Assembly (NCBI GenBank): GCA_964590645.1
Contig: CAZPYJ010000017.1
Span: 18,343-82,342, forward strand
Source: JAGNHN01 sp964590645
GTDB taxonomy: Bacteria > Bacteroidota > Bacteroidia > Bacteroidales > JAGNHN01
Length of the DNA stretch: 64,000 nucleotides
Direction: 5' to 3'
Below, piece after piece: positions 25,847 through 34,562 of this stretch. The first letter of the stretch is position 1, and the number at the start of each line of letters is the position of its first letter. Made by a program: the position numbers and the translations under genes. Below the pieces are notes generated by a model. It was not told the DNA's origin. It made no database searches and was given only the letters and a program-made list of their open reading frames with translations.

Positions 25847-28800
25847 TCAGCGGCGGGTCACCACTGCAATGCGTTTCTTCCCGTCCATTCTTATTTCAAG
25901 CGGATCTGCAAAACGGATATGCCGGAAAAAGTCTGTTTCTTCCACCACTTCCTGCTGATTCAGCACATCATAGTCCACATAACTGCCCGAAATTTCAGGC
26001 TGAACACTAAAATAGCCGACGTTCATCGAAACCACATTATGAAAAAAGTGAGAGCCGGATGAAGCATCCAGGGGGAAATCTTTCAGGCTGGTTTCCACAA
26101 CCACCTTGGCATTGCTGATTTGCGGCCAGTTTACCGGCACCCCTATCCAGGGGTCACGGGTGCCCCAGCGGCCGGGACCAATCAGGAGATACTTCCTGCC
26201 CTCCAGCCCCATTTTTGCATTAAGCCGGTCTATCTCTTCTGCCATCACCTGGGTTTTGCTTTTATCAAACTTCTCGCGACAAATAAATATCACATCCTGA
26301 ACTCCTTCCACCAGACCATTCCCCATTGCTTTTTCGGAATAGAGTACAATGCGTTCTTTTTCAATGGCATCCATCTCTACTTCATAGTCCTGGGCTGCAC
26401 CCAGCAAGGGTTTGATTTGCAGGACATAAAAGGAAGCTTTCATCTGGCTGTCCTTATTGAGATCCACTGCAAATTCTATCTCCACCGGGGCACCCATCGC
26501 TTCCTGAACCACATCCAACACTACCTGGATGGTCTTAGAGAAAGGGATGTAGTTATATTTCAGAATGTTGGCAAAGTTGACAATCCGCGGGCCGGCCGCA
26601 TTCAGGCCGGGAATGATGCGGTGATTCTCCATATCATAAACAGAGGCCAGATGCCTCAGGGTGGTATGCATTTCGGCATCATCCAGGTCGAGGCGTGCCA
26701 GTCCGGCATCTTCTCCTTCAAGCAGGTTTACATCCTGACGGGATAAATCCACAGCAAAGAATTCCACCTGAGAATTTTTGTATTGATCTTTCGGGCTGTT
26801 GATATCCAGGTTCGGATAGGCCGGCGAAAATCGATAGGCTTTCTCTCCCTCCACCACATATTTTCCCAGCCCCAGGGCCGACACGGCGAAGCCCTCTTCC
26901 GGCTTCATATGGGCGAAGGGATAATAATTATACGACTGGGCCACTCCGCTGATATGGGGATAGAAATAGTTTTCATATTGGTTTCCGACCACCTCCTGGA
27001 TCACCACGGCCATTTTCTCCTCCTCCAGCTTATAGTTCACCGCTTCGATATATCCCCGGGCCTGCCTCGAAAAGACAGAGGCATATACCAGCTTGATGGC
27101 ATCCATCGTCTGGCGGAGGCGGATATTGGGGTCTGGGTGATTGTTAGGGAGCAGATAGGTTTCGAAAATCCCGGCGAAAGGTTGCATCAGGCTGTCTTCA
27201 AACAGGCCGGAAGAGCGGATGGCCAGAGGACGGCTGATCTTTTTCAGCAATACCTTGAGTTTGCGCACCAGGGTATCGGTCAGCTGGGCTTCCATAAAAA
27301 GCCTCCGCATTTCGGGATACTCCAGGTCTTGAAAGACCACATCATAGAGCTTATTGCGCTCCATAAAATACTCAAATTCATCTGTTCCGATCACCGAGGT
27401 TTTCGGGGCCCGGATATGAATGTCGGGCACGTGCTGGCTGAAATCGTAATTATTCAGCAGGGTATTGATGAAGGCCACGCCTCTCCCCTTGCCGCCCAGG
27501 CTGCCAGGGGTCAGGCTGACGATATTGCTTTCATCCATCAGGGCCGACTCCTCGAAGGGAATGATCTTTCCCCGGTTCTGCTCATTCCGGAAACGGCTGA
27601 TGACCTCCAGCAGATACTCCCTCATTTGCCTGGGGTTTTCAAAGTCTGTCACTTTTTGCGGATTCAGTACCTTGGCAGCCTGAATCTCTCCCCGGGCCAT
27701 CAGCCATAAGGAGAAATGATCTTTGCGTGCGTGATAAAGCAGGGATTCATCGGGAATGGTCCGAAGATGGCTCTCAAACTCTTTCAGGCTGCGGGCCTGG
27801 GCAATCTGCACCCCCTCCCTGTTGCGATAGATAAAATTGCCGAAGCCAAGGTAATGTGTGATGAAACTGTTGAAATCCTGAATAAGGCTATCCGAATTCT
27901 TATTGATAAAACTGGCTTTCAACTGGTAGGCCTTGTTGGCATTTTCTGTATTGGAAGACTGCATCACGGTAGGCAGATCGGGTATCCTCGCTTTGATATC
28001 CCTGACCAGTTCCACGCCGGCATCCTCGTCCAGGACCCCATCCCTGAAAAACTTCACATCGGTGATCAGGCACAAGAGGTAATCCTGGTAGCGGCTGACA
28101 ATTTCCATCGCATCCTCATAACTCTGCACGTGCAGGATCTTCGGGCGGGCACGCAGGCGGAGCACCTTGTACAGCTCGTCGCTGCTCACATCGTCAATGA
28201 TGCGTTTGGTTTGCTCCAGTACAATATGATACAACATCGGGAGGTAGCGTGAATAATAGATCGGAGAATCCTCCACCAGCAGGATCACGCGTACCAGACC
28301 AATGCGGGTGTCGTTGGCCACATTGATGCGGTCCTCCACATTCTTGATCATCGCAAAAAACACCTTGGATTCCCCGTTCCAAACAAAAAGCTTATCGATA
28401 TACTTTAAAGTGCCAGGCTCTTCGCTGAAGAAAGCCACGTCGCGGTTGTTGTTAAGCAACAGAAAGATAGGAATATAAGGATAGGCTACCTTGATGCGGG
28501 CACTCAGGTCAAGGGGAGACTTCTTATCGGCACCCACCATCAATATGACCAGATCAAAATGCTTGACATTCAATTCCTCCATCGCCTCCTCCGGAGAAGA
28601 AACACCGGTGATGCGCGGCACGGAGGTAAGGTTCATCTGACTATACTCTCCCAGCACATACTCCGAAAAACGTCCCTCCCGCTCTATGCTGTAAGCATCG
28701 TAAAGGTTGGCCACGAGCAGGATCTCCTTCACCTTGAACGGCATCAGGTCGTGATAGATATCCCGATCAAAGTTGTTCTTATTCAGAAACTTCTGCAACA

Positions 28801-29320
28801 GCTTCTTGCTGGCGATATGGGTTCCCCTTTCTTCTTTTTCTATGTGGACAGATTGCACCGGACCCTTATCTTCACGCATCAAAGTGAGGGCGGCCATACT
28901 GTTCAGGTAACCTGCAAGGATGCCGGCCAGGTTATGGATCAGATACCGCTCCTCTTTCAGGAAGGGGCCTTCATCCAGGGGAACAAATTCACGGGTATAA
29001 AAAATCTCGATGCTGCCCTTTTTGCGGTCGATGGTTTCAAATTCTTCCTTCTGTACCCATTTCGACTGCACAAAGTCAGGGCTGGTGTATTCCTTGTTTC
29101 CGAAGCGTATGCGGGCTACAGTGTAGGCGGGATACTGCCAGGCTTCCGGCAGGATAGGGATAATCTGACGCAGTGTCTCGTCGATGCTCTTCCCTTCCCT
29201 GATGATGGATGTGGTCTGATTGATCGCATTGAGTTCTTTGAGCCTTTCTTTATTCTCTGCCCTTAGCCGGTGCAGGGCACTTTCAGTACTCGGTGCTGTC
29301 TTGGGATGAGATTTTGCCAT
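25847..29320 (-). CDS. Receiver/PPDK-type ATP-grasp fusion protein
   Basis: A 1157-residue cytoplasmic protein. The order is: a short coiled-coil start, a GAF-like region (about 40-150), a degenerate receiver-like domain (about 192-300), a second receiver-like domain (about 342-470) keeping the acidic LVEDSP pocket and the LCLITDVKFF phospho-Asp strand, and a pyruvate phosphate dikinase N-terminal ATP-binding domain (SLGGKGRGVAFI near 605, RSSGLFEDSLMQPFAG near 700). The usual swivelling phospho-His domain and PEP/pyruvate barrel are not recognisable. A signalling rather than metabolic role is plausible, but the function is unknown. It stands alone between the deacetylase-like and MauE-like genes. 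Confidence 0.78.
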   Translation of the reverse strand: MAKSHPKTAPSTESALHRLRAENKERLKELNAINQTTSIIREGKSIDETLRQIIPILPEAWQYPAYTVARIRFGNKEYTSPDFVQSKWVQKEEFETIDRKKGSIEIFYTREFVPLDEGPFLKEERYLIHNLAGILAGYLNSMAALTLMREDKGPVQSVHIEKEERGTHIASKKLLQKFLNKNNFDRDIYHDLMPFKVKEILLVANLYDAYSIEREGRFSEYVLGEYSQMNLTSVPRITGVSSPEEAMEELNVKHFDLVILMVGADKKSPLDLSARIKVAYPYIPIFLLLNNNRDVAFFSEEPGTLKYIDKLFVWNGESKVFFAMIKNVEDRINVANDTRIGLVRVILLVEDSPIYYSRYLPMLYHIVLEQTKRIIDDVSSDELYKVLRLRARPKILHVQSYEDAMEIVSRYQDYLLCLITDVKFFRDGVLDEDAGVELVRDIKARIPDLPTVMQSSNTENANKAYQLKASFINKNSDSLIQDFNSFITHYLGFGNFIYRNREGVQIAQARSLKEFESHLRTIPDESLLYHARKDHFSLWLMARGEIQAAKVLNPQKVTDFENPRQMREYLLEVISRFRNEQNRGKIIPFEESALMDESNIVSLTPGSLGGKGRGVAFINTLLNNYDFSQHVPDIHIRAPKTSVIGTDEFEYFMERNKLYDVVFQDLEYPEMRRLFMEAQLTDTLVRKLKVLLKKISRPLAIRSSGLFEDSLMQPFAGIFETYLLPNNHPDPNIRLRQTMDAIKLVYASVFSRQARGYIEAVNYKLEEEKMAVVIQEVVGNQYENYFYPHISGVAQSYNYYPFAHMKPEEGFAVSALGLGKYVVEGEKAYRFSPAYPNLDINSPKDQYKNSQVEFFAVDLSRQDVNLLEGEDAGLARLDLDDAEMHTTLRHLASVYDMENHRIIPGLNAAGPRIVNFANILKYNYIPFSKTIQVVLDVVQEAMGAPVEIEFAVDLNKDSQMKASFYVLQIKPLLGAAQDYEVEMDAIEKERIVLYSEKAMGNGLVEGVQDVIFICREKFDKSKTQVMAEEIDRLNAKMGLEGRKYLLIGPGRWGTRDPWIGVPVNWPQISNAKVVVETSLKDFPLDASSGSHFFHNVVSMNVGYFSVQPEISGSYVDYDVLNQQEVVEETDFFRHIRFADPLEIRMDGKKRIAVVTRR

Positions 29321-29377
29321 CGGAAATCCGCATTTAAGAATGAGGCGTCCAGGGCTGTCCTGTTGCCGGTGACCAAA

Positions 29378-30295
29378 TTACATCTTTGTCAGGAATTCGC
29401 GCAAATCCTGCTCGCGAAAATCCCGGTAACGGTATTTGGCTACCACACTGTCCCCCTGGAGCAAAAGCATCAGTGGCATCCTTCCTTCGGTAATCCTGAG
29501 AAAAGCAGGTCCTTCCAGTGATGCATAGCGTCCGGGACTGAATTGTGTTTCATTCAGAAACGACTGAATGCCGGCCTCATCGCCCCAAAAGATCAGTTCA
29601 ATATGCTCCTGCTTTCCGGTCTTTTCGGCCACTACCCTGACTTTGCGGGCAGCCAGCTTACAAAAACGACAACTCACTCCGTAAAAACACAGTACACGCC
29701 GGGTGTCTGCACCCGGGTTGGCCTCCAGAAAATGCTGCAGGGCCTCCTGGTCGTAGGTGGTTTTGCGGGCATAATGCGCATAGCGAAAATGATCCGGGGG
29801 AGAAAGAATGAGTGGAAGGGCAAGGCTGGTAAGAAAAATGAAGGCAGCCAGGGCTCCGGAATAGGGAGAGCGGCTACCTCCCTGTTTTAGCAATGGAAGA
29901 AGCAGCAGAATAAAAACGCCATTTTTCAGGAGGGAGAGCGGGTGAGACATCTGGAGTATCTCCCCGAAACAATGGCAATGCTCTTTGTCTCCTACCCAAA
30001 TCAAATAAAGCAGGAAGGCAGAGAAGGCCGCCAGGAGCAGTATGGAGAAGAGGCTGATCCTGCGTAGCCATAGCCCGCTCACCAGCATCCCGGCCAGAAA
30101 AAACTCCAGGGAGATCAGCAATCGGGCAAGCAGAAAACTCATATCCAGGGAAAAGAGGCCGAGGCTGTAAACGTATATCTCAAAATCATCTATCCCGCTC
30201 AGTTTGCTGACGCCACTGAGCAGGAAAATGACTGCCGTAAGAACACGCAAGACAAAGGGTAAGCAAGTGTGTTGGAAAAGGGTCTTCATACGCAT
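29378..30295 (-). CDS. MauE/DoxX-like membrane protein with thioredoxin-like tail
   Basis: A 305-residue protein. The N-terminal half has four to five membrane helices with the MauE/DoxX features FLLSGVSKLSGIDDFEIYVY and a HCHCFGEI motif. The C-terminal half (about 175-305) is a periplasmic thioredoxin-like domain with FYGVSCRFCKLAARK (CRFC active-site type). Fusion of a quinone/redox-associated membrane domain to a thioredoxin fold suggests electron transfer to periplasmic thiols. The two ATGs at 30295 and 30289 are both possible. The substrate is unknown. Confidence 0.8.
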   Translation of the reverse strand: MRMKTLFQHTCLPFVLRVLTAVIFLLSGVSKLSGIDDFEIYVYSLGLFSLDMSFLLARLLISLEFFLAGMLVSGLWLRRISLFSILLLAAFSAFLLYLIWVGDKEHCHCFGEILQMSHPLSLLKNGVFILLLLPLLKQGGSRSPYSGALAAFIFLTSLALPLILSPPDHFRYAHYARKTTYDQEALQHFLEANPGADTRRVLCFYGVSCRFCKLAARKVRVVAEKTGKQEHIELIFWGDEAGIQSFLNETQFSPGRYASLEGPAFLRITEGRMPLMLLLQGDSVVAKYRYRDFREQDLREFLTKM

Positions 30296-30328
30296 ATTCA
30301 AAACTAATCTAAAATCGCCCGGCTGCAT

Positions 30329-30361
30329 AAAAAAAGGCTGTCCTAGTGTACAGACAGCCTT
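30329..30361 (-). terminator. Intrinsic terminator after the small lipoprotein gene
   Basis: On the minus strand AAGGCTGTC pairs perfectly with GACAGCCTT around a 10-base loop and is followed by a run of seven T. It lies 22 bases after the lipoprotein stop and separates it from the MauE-like gene. Confidence 0.85.
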
Positions 30362-30382
30362 AGCATCATAAACCCGCAAAGC

Positions 30383-30604
30383 TTATTCCTCAACGCAGCT
30401 TGTTTTGACAGTCATTCCTGCCTGGCTTACTTCTGAATCGCCATCACTGCATTTTTCCTTTGTGGTGATGTTGGTTACCACATCGTCCATCATTTCTGAA
30501 CCAGGTCCGGAATAGGAGGTGGTACATTTACAATCTTTTTCCTTGTTACAGGAAGAAAGCCCGATTACAAAAGCAAGGGCCAGAAAGAGCGCAAAACGCT
30601 TCAT
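30383..30604 (-). CDS. Small lipoprotein
   Basis: A 73-residue predicted lipoprotein. It has a signal sequence (1-18) with lipobox LSSC and Cys19, then a short acidic mature part with four more cysteines (KDCKC, EKCSD, TSCVE), which could form two disulfides. I recognise no family. It is followed by a perfect intrinsic terminator, which supports it being a real, separately transcribed gene. Confidence 0.7.
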   Translation of the reverse strand: MKRFALFLALAFVIGLSSCNKEKDCKCTTSYSGPGSEMMDDVVTNITTKEKCSDGDSEVSQAGMTVKTSCVEE

Positions 30605-31022
30605 AAGGTGGTGGTTTTTTAATGCCTACTCTGAAAGGGTTTTCGGCATCCCCCGTAAATGGATTTTCTTGACTGGTGCGGTTTTCCGTCATCAGCTGTG
30701 AGCGAAATAACAATCAATACGGCAGACGAACAAATGATATGCAAATAGATTTTGATTGATGCAGAAATTCAGAATGATTATAAATAAAATGCGCTTGCAC
30801 TGCGCAGGAAGGGGGCATTTATTTAGATCAATTTCGAATTGCGGAAACGCAAGGAGGAGAAATAGGTTGCACTGAACACATTAAACCCTGTTTTTGTGCA
30901 ACTTATCTTCATAATACACATTTCAGATACTCCAGGAGCAGAAAAAAATAATATTGCACAGGCTGCATATTTCTTATTATTGCGAACACCTTTTAACCCC
31001 AATCCATTAAAACTGTAAAAAG
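30605..31022. other. 418-base intergenic region upstream of gdhA
   Basis: No plausible gene. It holds three direct copies of TTGCAC (30795, 30867, 30954) and one inverted copy (GTGCAA, 30896), the second and inverted copies forming GTTGCAC-N23-GTGCAAC. The last copy overlaps the probable -33 region of gdhA. Confidence 0.4.
30954..30982 (+). promoter_or_regulatory. Putative gdhA promoter
   Basis: TTG at 30954-30956, an 18-base spacer, then TATTATTG (30975-30982), a seven-of-eight-like match to TAnnTTTG, 40 bases before the ATG. The leader ends in A-rich DNA typical of Bacteroidota start regions. Confidence 0.4.
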
Positions 31023-32378
31023 ATGTTAAGCAACGTGTATCAGCAACTGGTTGATGAGTTTATGGCGAAGATCGCTGCCAGAAATGCGGGTGAACTGGAG
31101 TTTCACCAGGCAGTAAGGGAAGTAGCCGAATCTTTGATTCCTTACCTTGAAGAGAACCCCAAGTACAAGGAAGCTAAAATCCTTGAAAGAATTGCAGAGC
31201 CCGAGCGCGTGATTCTGTTCCGTGTGCCCTGGCTGGATGATCAGGGGAATGTACAGGTCAACCGGGGATTCCGGATTGAGATGAACAGTGCCATTGGTCC
31301 TTACAAGGGGGGGCTCCGCTTCCATCCCACCGTGAATCTGGGCATTCTGAAATTCCTTGCTTTCGAGCAAGTCTTTAAGAACAGCCTGACCACCCTCCCG
31401 ATGGGCGGAGGCAAGGGCGGATCGGATTTCGATCCCAAAGGAAAATCCGACAATGAGGTGATGCGCTTCTGCCAGAGCTTTATGAGTGAATTGTTCCGCC
31501 ATATTGGCCCGAACACGGATGTTCCCGCCGGTGACATTGGCGTAGGCGGCCGTGAGATCGGCTTTATGTTCGGACAATACAAGCGCCTGAAGAATGAGTT
31601 TACCGGCGTCCTCACCGGAAAAGGAAGAGAATGGGGAGGCTCCCTCATCCGTCCGGAAGCGACCGGTTACGGAGCAACGTATTTTGCCGAAGAGATGCTC
31701 AAAACCCGCGGCGACAGCCTGAAAGGCAAAACTGTGGTCATTTCCGGTTCAGGGAATGTCGCCCAGTATGCCACTGAAAAAGTGACCGATATGGGCGGTA
31801 AAGTAGTCACCCTCTCCGACAGCGCCGGTTTCATTTATGATCCCAATGGGATTGATGCCGAAAAGCTGGCCTATGTAATGCACCTCAAGAATGTAAAGCG
31901 TGGCCGCATCTCGGAATATGCTGATAAATATGGCGTGGAGTACTTCGAAGGGAAACGTCCCTGGGGCATCAAATGCGATGTGGCTATGCCCAATGCCACC
32001 CAGAATGAGGTCAACGAAGAGGAAGCCAAAACCCTTATGGCCAATGGTTGCTTCGTGATTTCAGAAGGGGCCAATATGCCCAGTACACCGGAAGCCATCG
32101 AGGTATATCAAGCCCATAAGATCCTCTACGGCCCCGGAAAAGCGGCCAATGCCGGTGGTGTGGCTGTTTCCGGACTGGAAATGTCGCAGAACTCCCTCCG
32201 CCTCAACTGGACCAGGGAAGAGGTAGATGCCCGCCTGCACCAGATTATGAAAGACATCCACAGCACTTGCGTGAAATTTGGCCGCCGCGAAGACGGCACC
32301 ATCGATTACGTTAAAGGAGCCAATATTGGAGGCTTCGTGAAAGTAGCCGATGCAATGATGGCCCAGGGCGTGGTATAA
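31023..32378 (+). CDS. gdhA: NADP-type glutamate dehydrogenase
   Basis: A 451-residue hexameric enzyme for ammonium assimilation (2-oxoglutarate + NH4+ + NADPH to glutamate). Key blocks are PYKGGLRFHP, the catalytic-lysine region LPMGGGKGGSDFDPKGKS, DVPAGDIGVGGREIGFM and the nucleotide fold VVISGSGNVAQYA, followed by GKAANAGGVAVSGLEMSQNS. Length and motifs match the small hexameric GdhA class. It is monocistronic, with its own promoter region and a strong terminator. Confidence 0.97.
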   Translation: MLSNVYQQLVDEFMAKIAARNAGELEFHQAVREVAESLIPYLEENPKYKEAKILERIAEPERVILFRVPWLDDQGNVQVNRGFRIEMNSAIGPYKGGLRFHPTVNLGILKFLAFEQVFKNSLTTLPMGGGKGGSDFDPKGKSDNEVMRFCQSFMSELFRHIGPNTDVPAGDIGVGGREIGFMFGQYKRLKNEFTGVLTGKGREWGGSLIRPEATGYGATYFAEEMLKTRGDSLKGKTVVISGSGNVAQYATEKVTDMGGKVVTLSDSAGFIYDPNGIDAEKLAYVMHLKNVKRGRISEYADKYGVEYFEGKRPWGIKCDVAMPNATQNEVNEEEAKTLMANGCFVISEGANMPSTPEAIEVYQAHKILYGPGKAANAGGVAVSGLEMSQNSLRLNWTREEVDARLHQIMKDIHSTCVKFGRREDGTIDYVKGANIGGFVKVADAMMAQGVV

Positions 32379-32393
32379 TTCATTCTGAAGAAT

Positions 32394-32434
32394 CAAAAAA
32401 GAAGGGGCTGTCTCTTAGCGGAGCAGCCCCTTTT
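32394..32434. terminator. Bidirectional terminator after gdhA
   Basis: AAGGGGCTG (32402-32410) pairs with CAGCCCCTT, with TTTT following on the plus strand and TTCTTTTTT on the minus strand. It sits between the gdhA stop and the convergent polymerase gene and can stop both. Confidence 0.85.
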
Positions 32435-32492
32435 CATTTCCATATCCATATTCTTCCTTATGCTTTGATACTATCTTATTCGCCAACACTAT

Positions 32493-33737
32493 TTATCCTT
32501 GCTTGCAGACATAAAACCAGGCATTGAAAAAGGCATAATAGATGACCCCGGCCTGGGTTTGCAGCATCGACTCGAAAAGCAAATTAAACCCGAATAAGAG
32601 CAGAAAGATTGCGTAGAGATAATCGTCTTTGCGCAGGGCTTCCACCAGGGGAAGCAGTATCATCAGCAGGAGTACCAGGCTTCCGATCAACCCGAGGCCA
32701 AGATGGGTTTGCAAAAACTGATTATGGGCATTCAGCCTTCCCTGGGCAGCAGCAGATATCCCCTTTTCTTTGTAAATCAGGATCAATTCCTCCACCACAT
32801 CTCCTGTGCCCACTCCTGTAAAAAAGTGTTCTGTACTAAGCTCCAAAGCCGCCTCCCAAACCAGAACCCTTTCAGCGGTGCTTTCCCGGCTGGATGGGTC
32901 GAGCGCATCGGCAGACTCAATGCTCTGCGCAGCCCGGTCGATGCGGTCACGGGAGAAAGGGAAGAGCAGGATAAGTGTATAAAGCAGGGTGAGCGCCACT
33001 CCGAAACTCAAAATACCATACAAAACCCTCCGCTGTCGAAAAACCAGATAGATCATTGTGAAGAACAAGACCACGATCAGGCCAAGTATCCCTGCCTTGC
33101 TGCTGAGCAACACCACACTAAGCATAAAAAACACAATCAGCAAGTAGAGCAACCACTGCTTGCCGGGTGATAAGGGGATATCTTTGTGAAAGATAAACCC
33201 CAGGCAGATAACTGTTGCGAAGTTCAGGTACATCGCCATATAGGCAGGATGATGGAAGGCGGATAGGCGGGTGTAGAAAAACCAGGCGCTACCGCCATCT
33301 GCGGCCATATTCCACGACGCAATTCCAAAAGAAATCAGCATACTCAGGGTGACACCTGCAACGAAAGCACCCAGCAGGCGGTGACGCCATTGGAGGGTCC
33401 AGCGGCCAAGATCCACCGTAAGAAACATTATGGGAAAGATGAAGAGGGACATCTTCACTTCCAGGTCAAACCAACCCTGCTCAAGGTAATGGGTGTGCAA
33501 CATTCCCACCAGGTGCAAAAGGTAGAATAGGGCAAAAAAGAGAAGAAAAGCGCGTCCCCGCTTTGCTTTCAGGGTCCTCCTGATTTGCAGGAAATCCCCC
33601 CTGCGAAACCAGTCCAGGATAATTAAAGCAATCAGCCAGGGAAGCAGTTTTTTTTCCAGCGGCAACATAAAAGCCAAGAGCACGAAGGCATATCGGTCAA
33701 AATCGTCGATTAATTTTCGCCAGGGGAGTTTGCTCAT
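32493..33737 (-). CDS. O-antigen ligase/polymerase-like membrane protein
   Basis: A 414-residue membrane protein with about 10-12 helices and a large loop between the last helices, as in the Wzy/WaaL family (Wzy_C). The loop carries FFTGVGTGDV and LNAHNQFLQTHLGLG, with the conserved His of this family. It would polymerise repeat units or ligate the finished glycan in the periplasm. It is the last gene of the polysaccharide run and begins 9 bases after the GT2 stop. Polymerase and ligase cannot be told apart from sequence alone. Confidence 0.85.
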   Translation of the reverse strand: MSKLPWRKLIDDFDRYAFVLLAFMLPLEKKLLPWLIALIILDWFRRGDFLQIRRTLKAKRGRAFLLFFALFYLLHLVGMLHTHYLEQGWFDLEVKMSLFIFPIMFLTVDLGRWTLQWRHRLLGAFVAGVTLSMLISFGIASWNMAADGGSAWFFYTRLSAFHHPAYMAMYLNFATVICLGFIFHKDIPLSPGKQWLLYLLIVFFMLSVVLLSSKAGILGLIVVLFFTMIYLVFRQRRVLYGILSFGVALTLLYTLILLFPFSRDRIDRAAQSIESADALDPSSRESTAERVLVWEAALELSTEHFFTGVGTGDVVEELILIYKEKGISAAAQGRLNAHNQFLQTHLGLGLIGSLVLLLMILLPLVEALRKDDYLYAIFLLLFGFNLLFESMLQTQAGVIYYAFFNAWFYVCKQG

Positions 33738-33746
33738 CGCTGCAAA

Positions 33747-34562
33747 TTAACGGAAAATTCGATAGGCCAGTTTTCGGATTCCTGCCGGAAGCAGCGCAAG
33801 GAGAAACATCCCCCGGGCGAACAGCCGGGCTTCAGGACCAAATCCCAGGCCCTTGTTGATCTCCTTCCTCAGGGCTAGTAGCTGCCTGGCCCTTGCCTTC
33901 CCGGCGCGCCGGGTGGCAAAAAACGCTTCTGTCATTCTGAATTCCAGTAGCACGGCAGGAAGGTTGGCAAAGACGGCTCCATTCAAAAACCCCCGATACC
34001 ATAGTTCTGTATCCTGATTGTAGCGCAGGCCAGGGTCATAGCGACCTGCTTTCTGAAAGAATCGCATCCGGAACATCACTCCGGGATGGGGAAGTGGATC
34101 CCTGAAACGGAAAAAGCGCAGGCATTCGTGGTGATTTTCGGGATAGAAAACCTGTTTCCCTCTTGGCCGTCCCTGTGTATCCATTTCTTCCAGTGCACAA
34201 CCTACCACATCCACTTCCTCGTGAAGGTTTAAGAAGTCCAATTGCATTTCCAGCCGTTCAGGCCGCATCCTGTCATCGGCATCCATTCTTGCAAGAAACG
34301 ATATCTTGTACTGTTCACACCAATCGAGGGCGGTATTGAGTGCCGTGGCAAGACCCTGGTTCTGCGAATGTTGCAACAGCTGCATTTCATCTTTGTATTC
34401 ATTCAGCACTTGTGTAATCGCTTCCGGAAGCGGCCCATCTTCAACCACCACCAGGATAAAATTTTGAAGGCTTTGCCGAACAATACTCTCCAGGGCTTCG
34501 CGGAGATAATCGGGGTGATCGCCGGCATAGACAGGCAATATGACGGCAAGCTCAGGATTCAT
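33747..34562 (-). CDS. Family 2 glycosyltransferase
   Basis: A 271-residue GT-A enzyme using a nucleotide sugar in the cytoplasm. It opens MNPELAVILPVYAGDHPDYL, has LVVVEDG, the metal-binding FLARMDADDRMRPERL motif, and PLPHPGVMFR with a RYNQDTELWYRG acceptor-side segment. The ATG at 34562 overlaps the end of the preceding beta-propeller gene by 11 bases; a longer in-frame start inside that gene is unlikely. The sugar is not predictable. It belongs to the polysaccharide cluster. Confidence 0.9.
   Translation of the reverse strand: MNPELAVILPVYAGDHPDYLREALESIVRQSLQNFILVVVEDGPLPEAITQVLNEYKDEMQLLQHSQNQGLATALNTALDWCEQYKISFLARMDADDRMRPERLEMQLDFLNLHEEVDVVGCALEEMDTQGRPRGKQVFYPENHHECLRFFRFRDPLPHPGVMFRMRFFQKAGRYDPGLRYNQDTELWYRGFLNGAVFANLPAVLLEFRMTEAFFATRRAGKARARQLLALRKEINKGLGFGPEARLFARGMFLLALLPAGIRKLAYRIFR

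Noticed and set aside
30605..31022. Riboswitch or small RNA upstream of gdhA
   Set aside because: No recognisable aptamer or extended fold; only short repeats and a promoter-like stretch were found.
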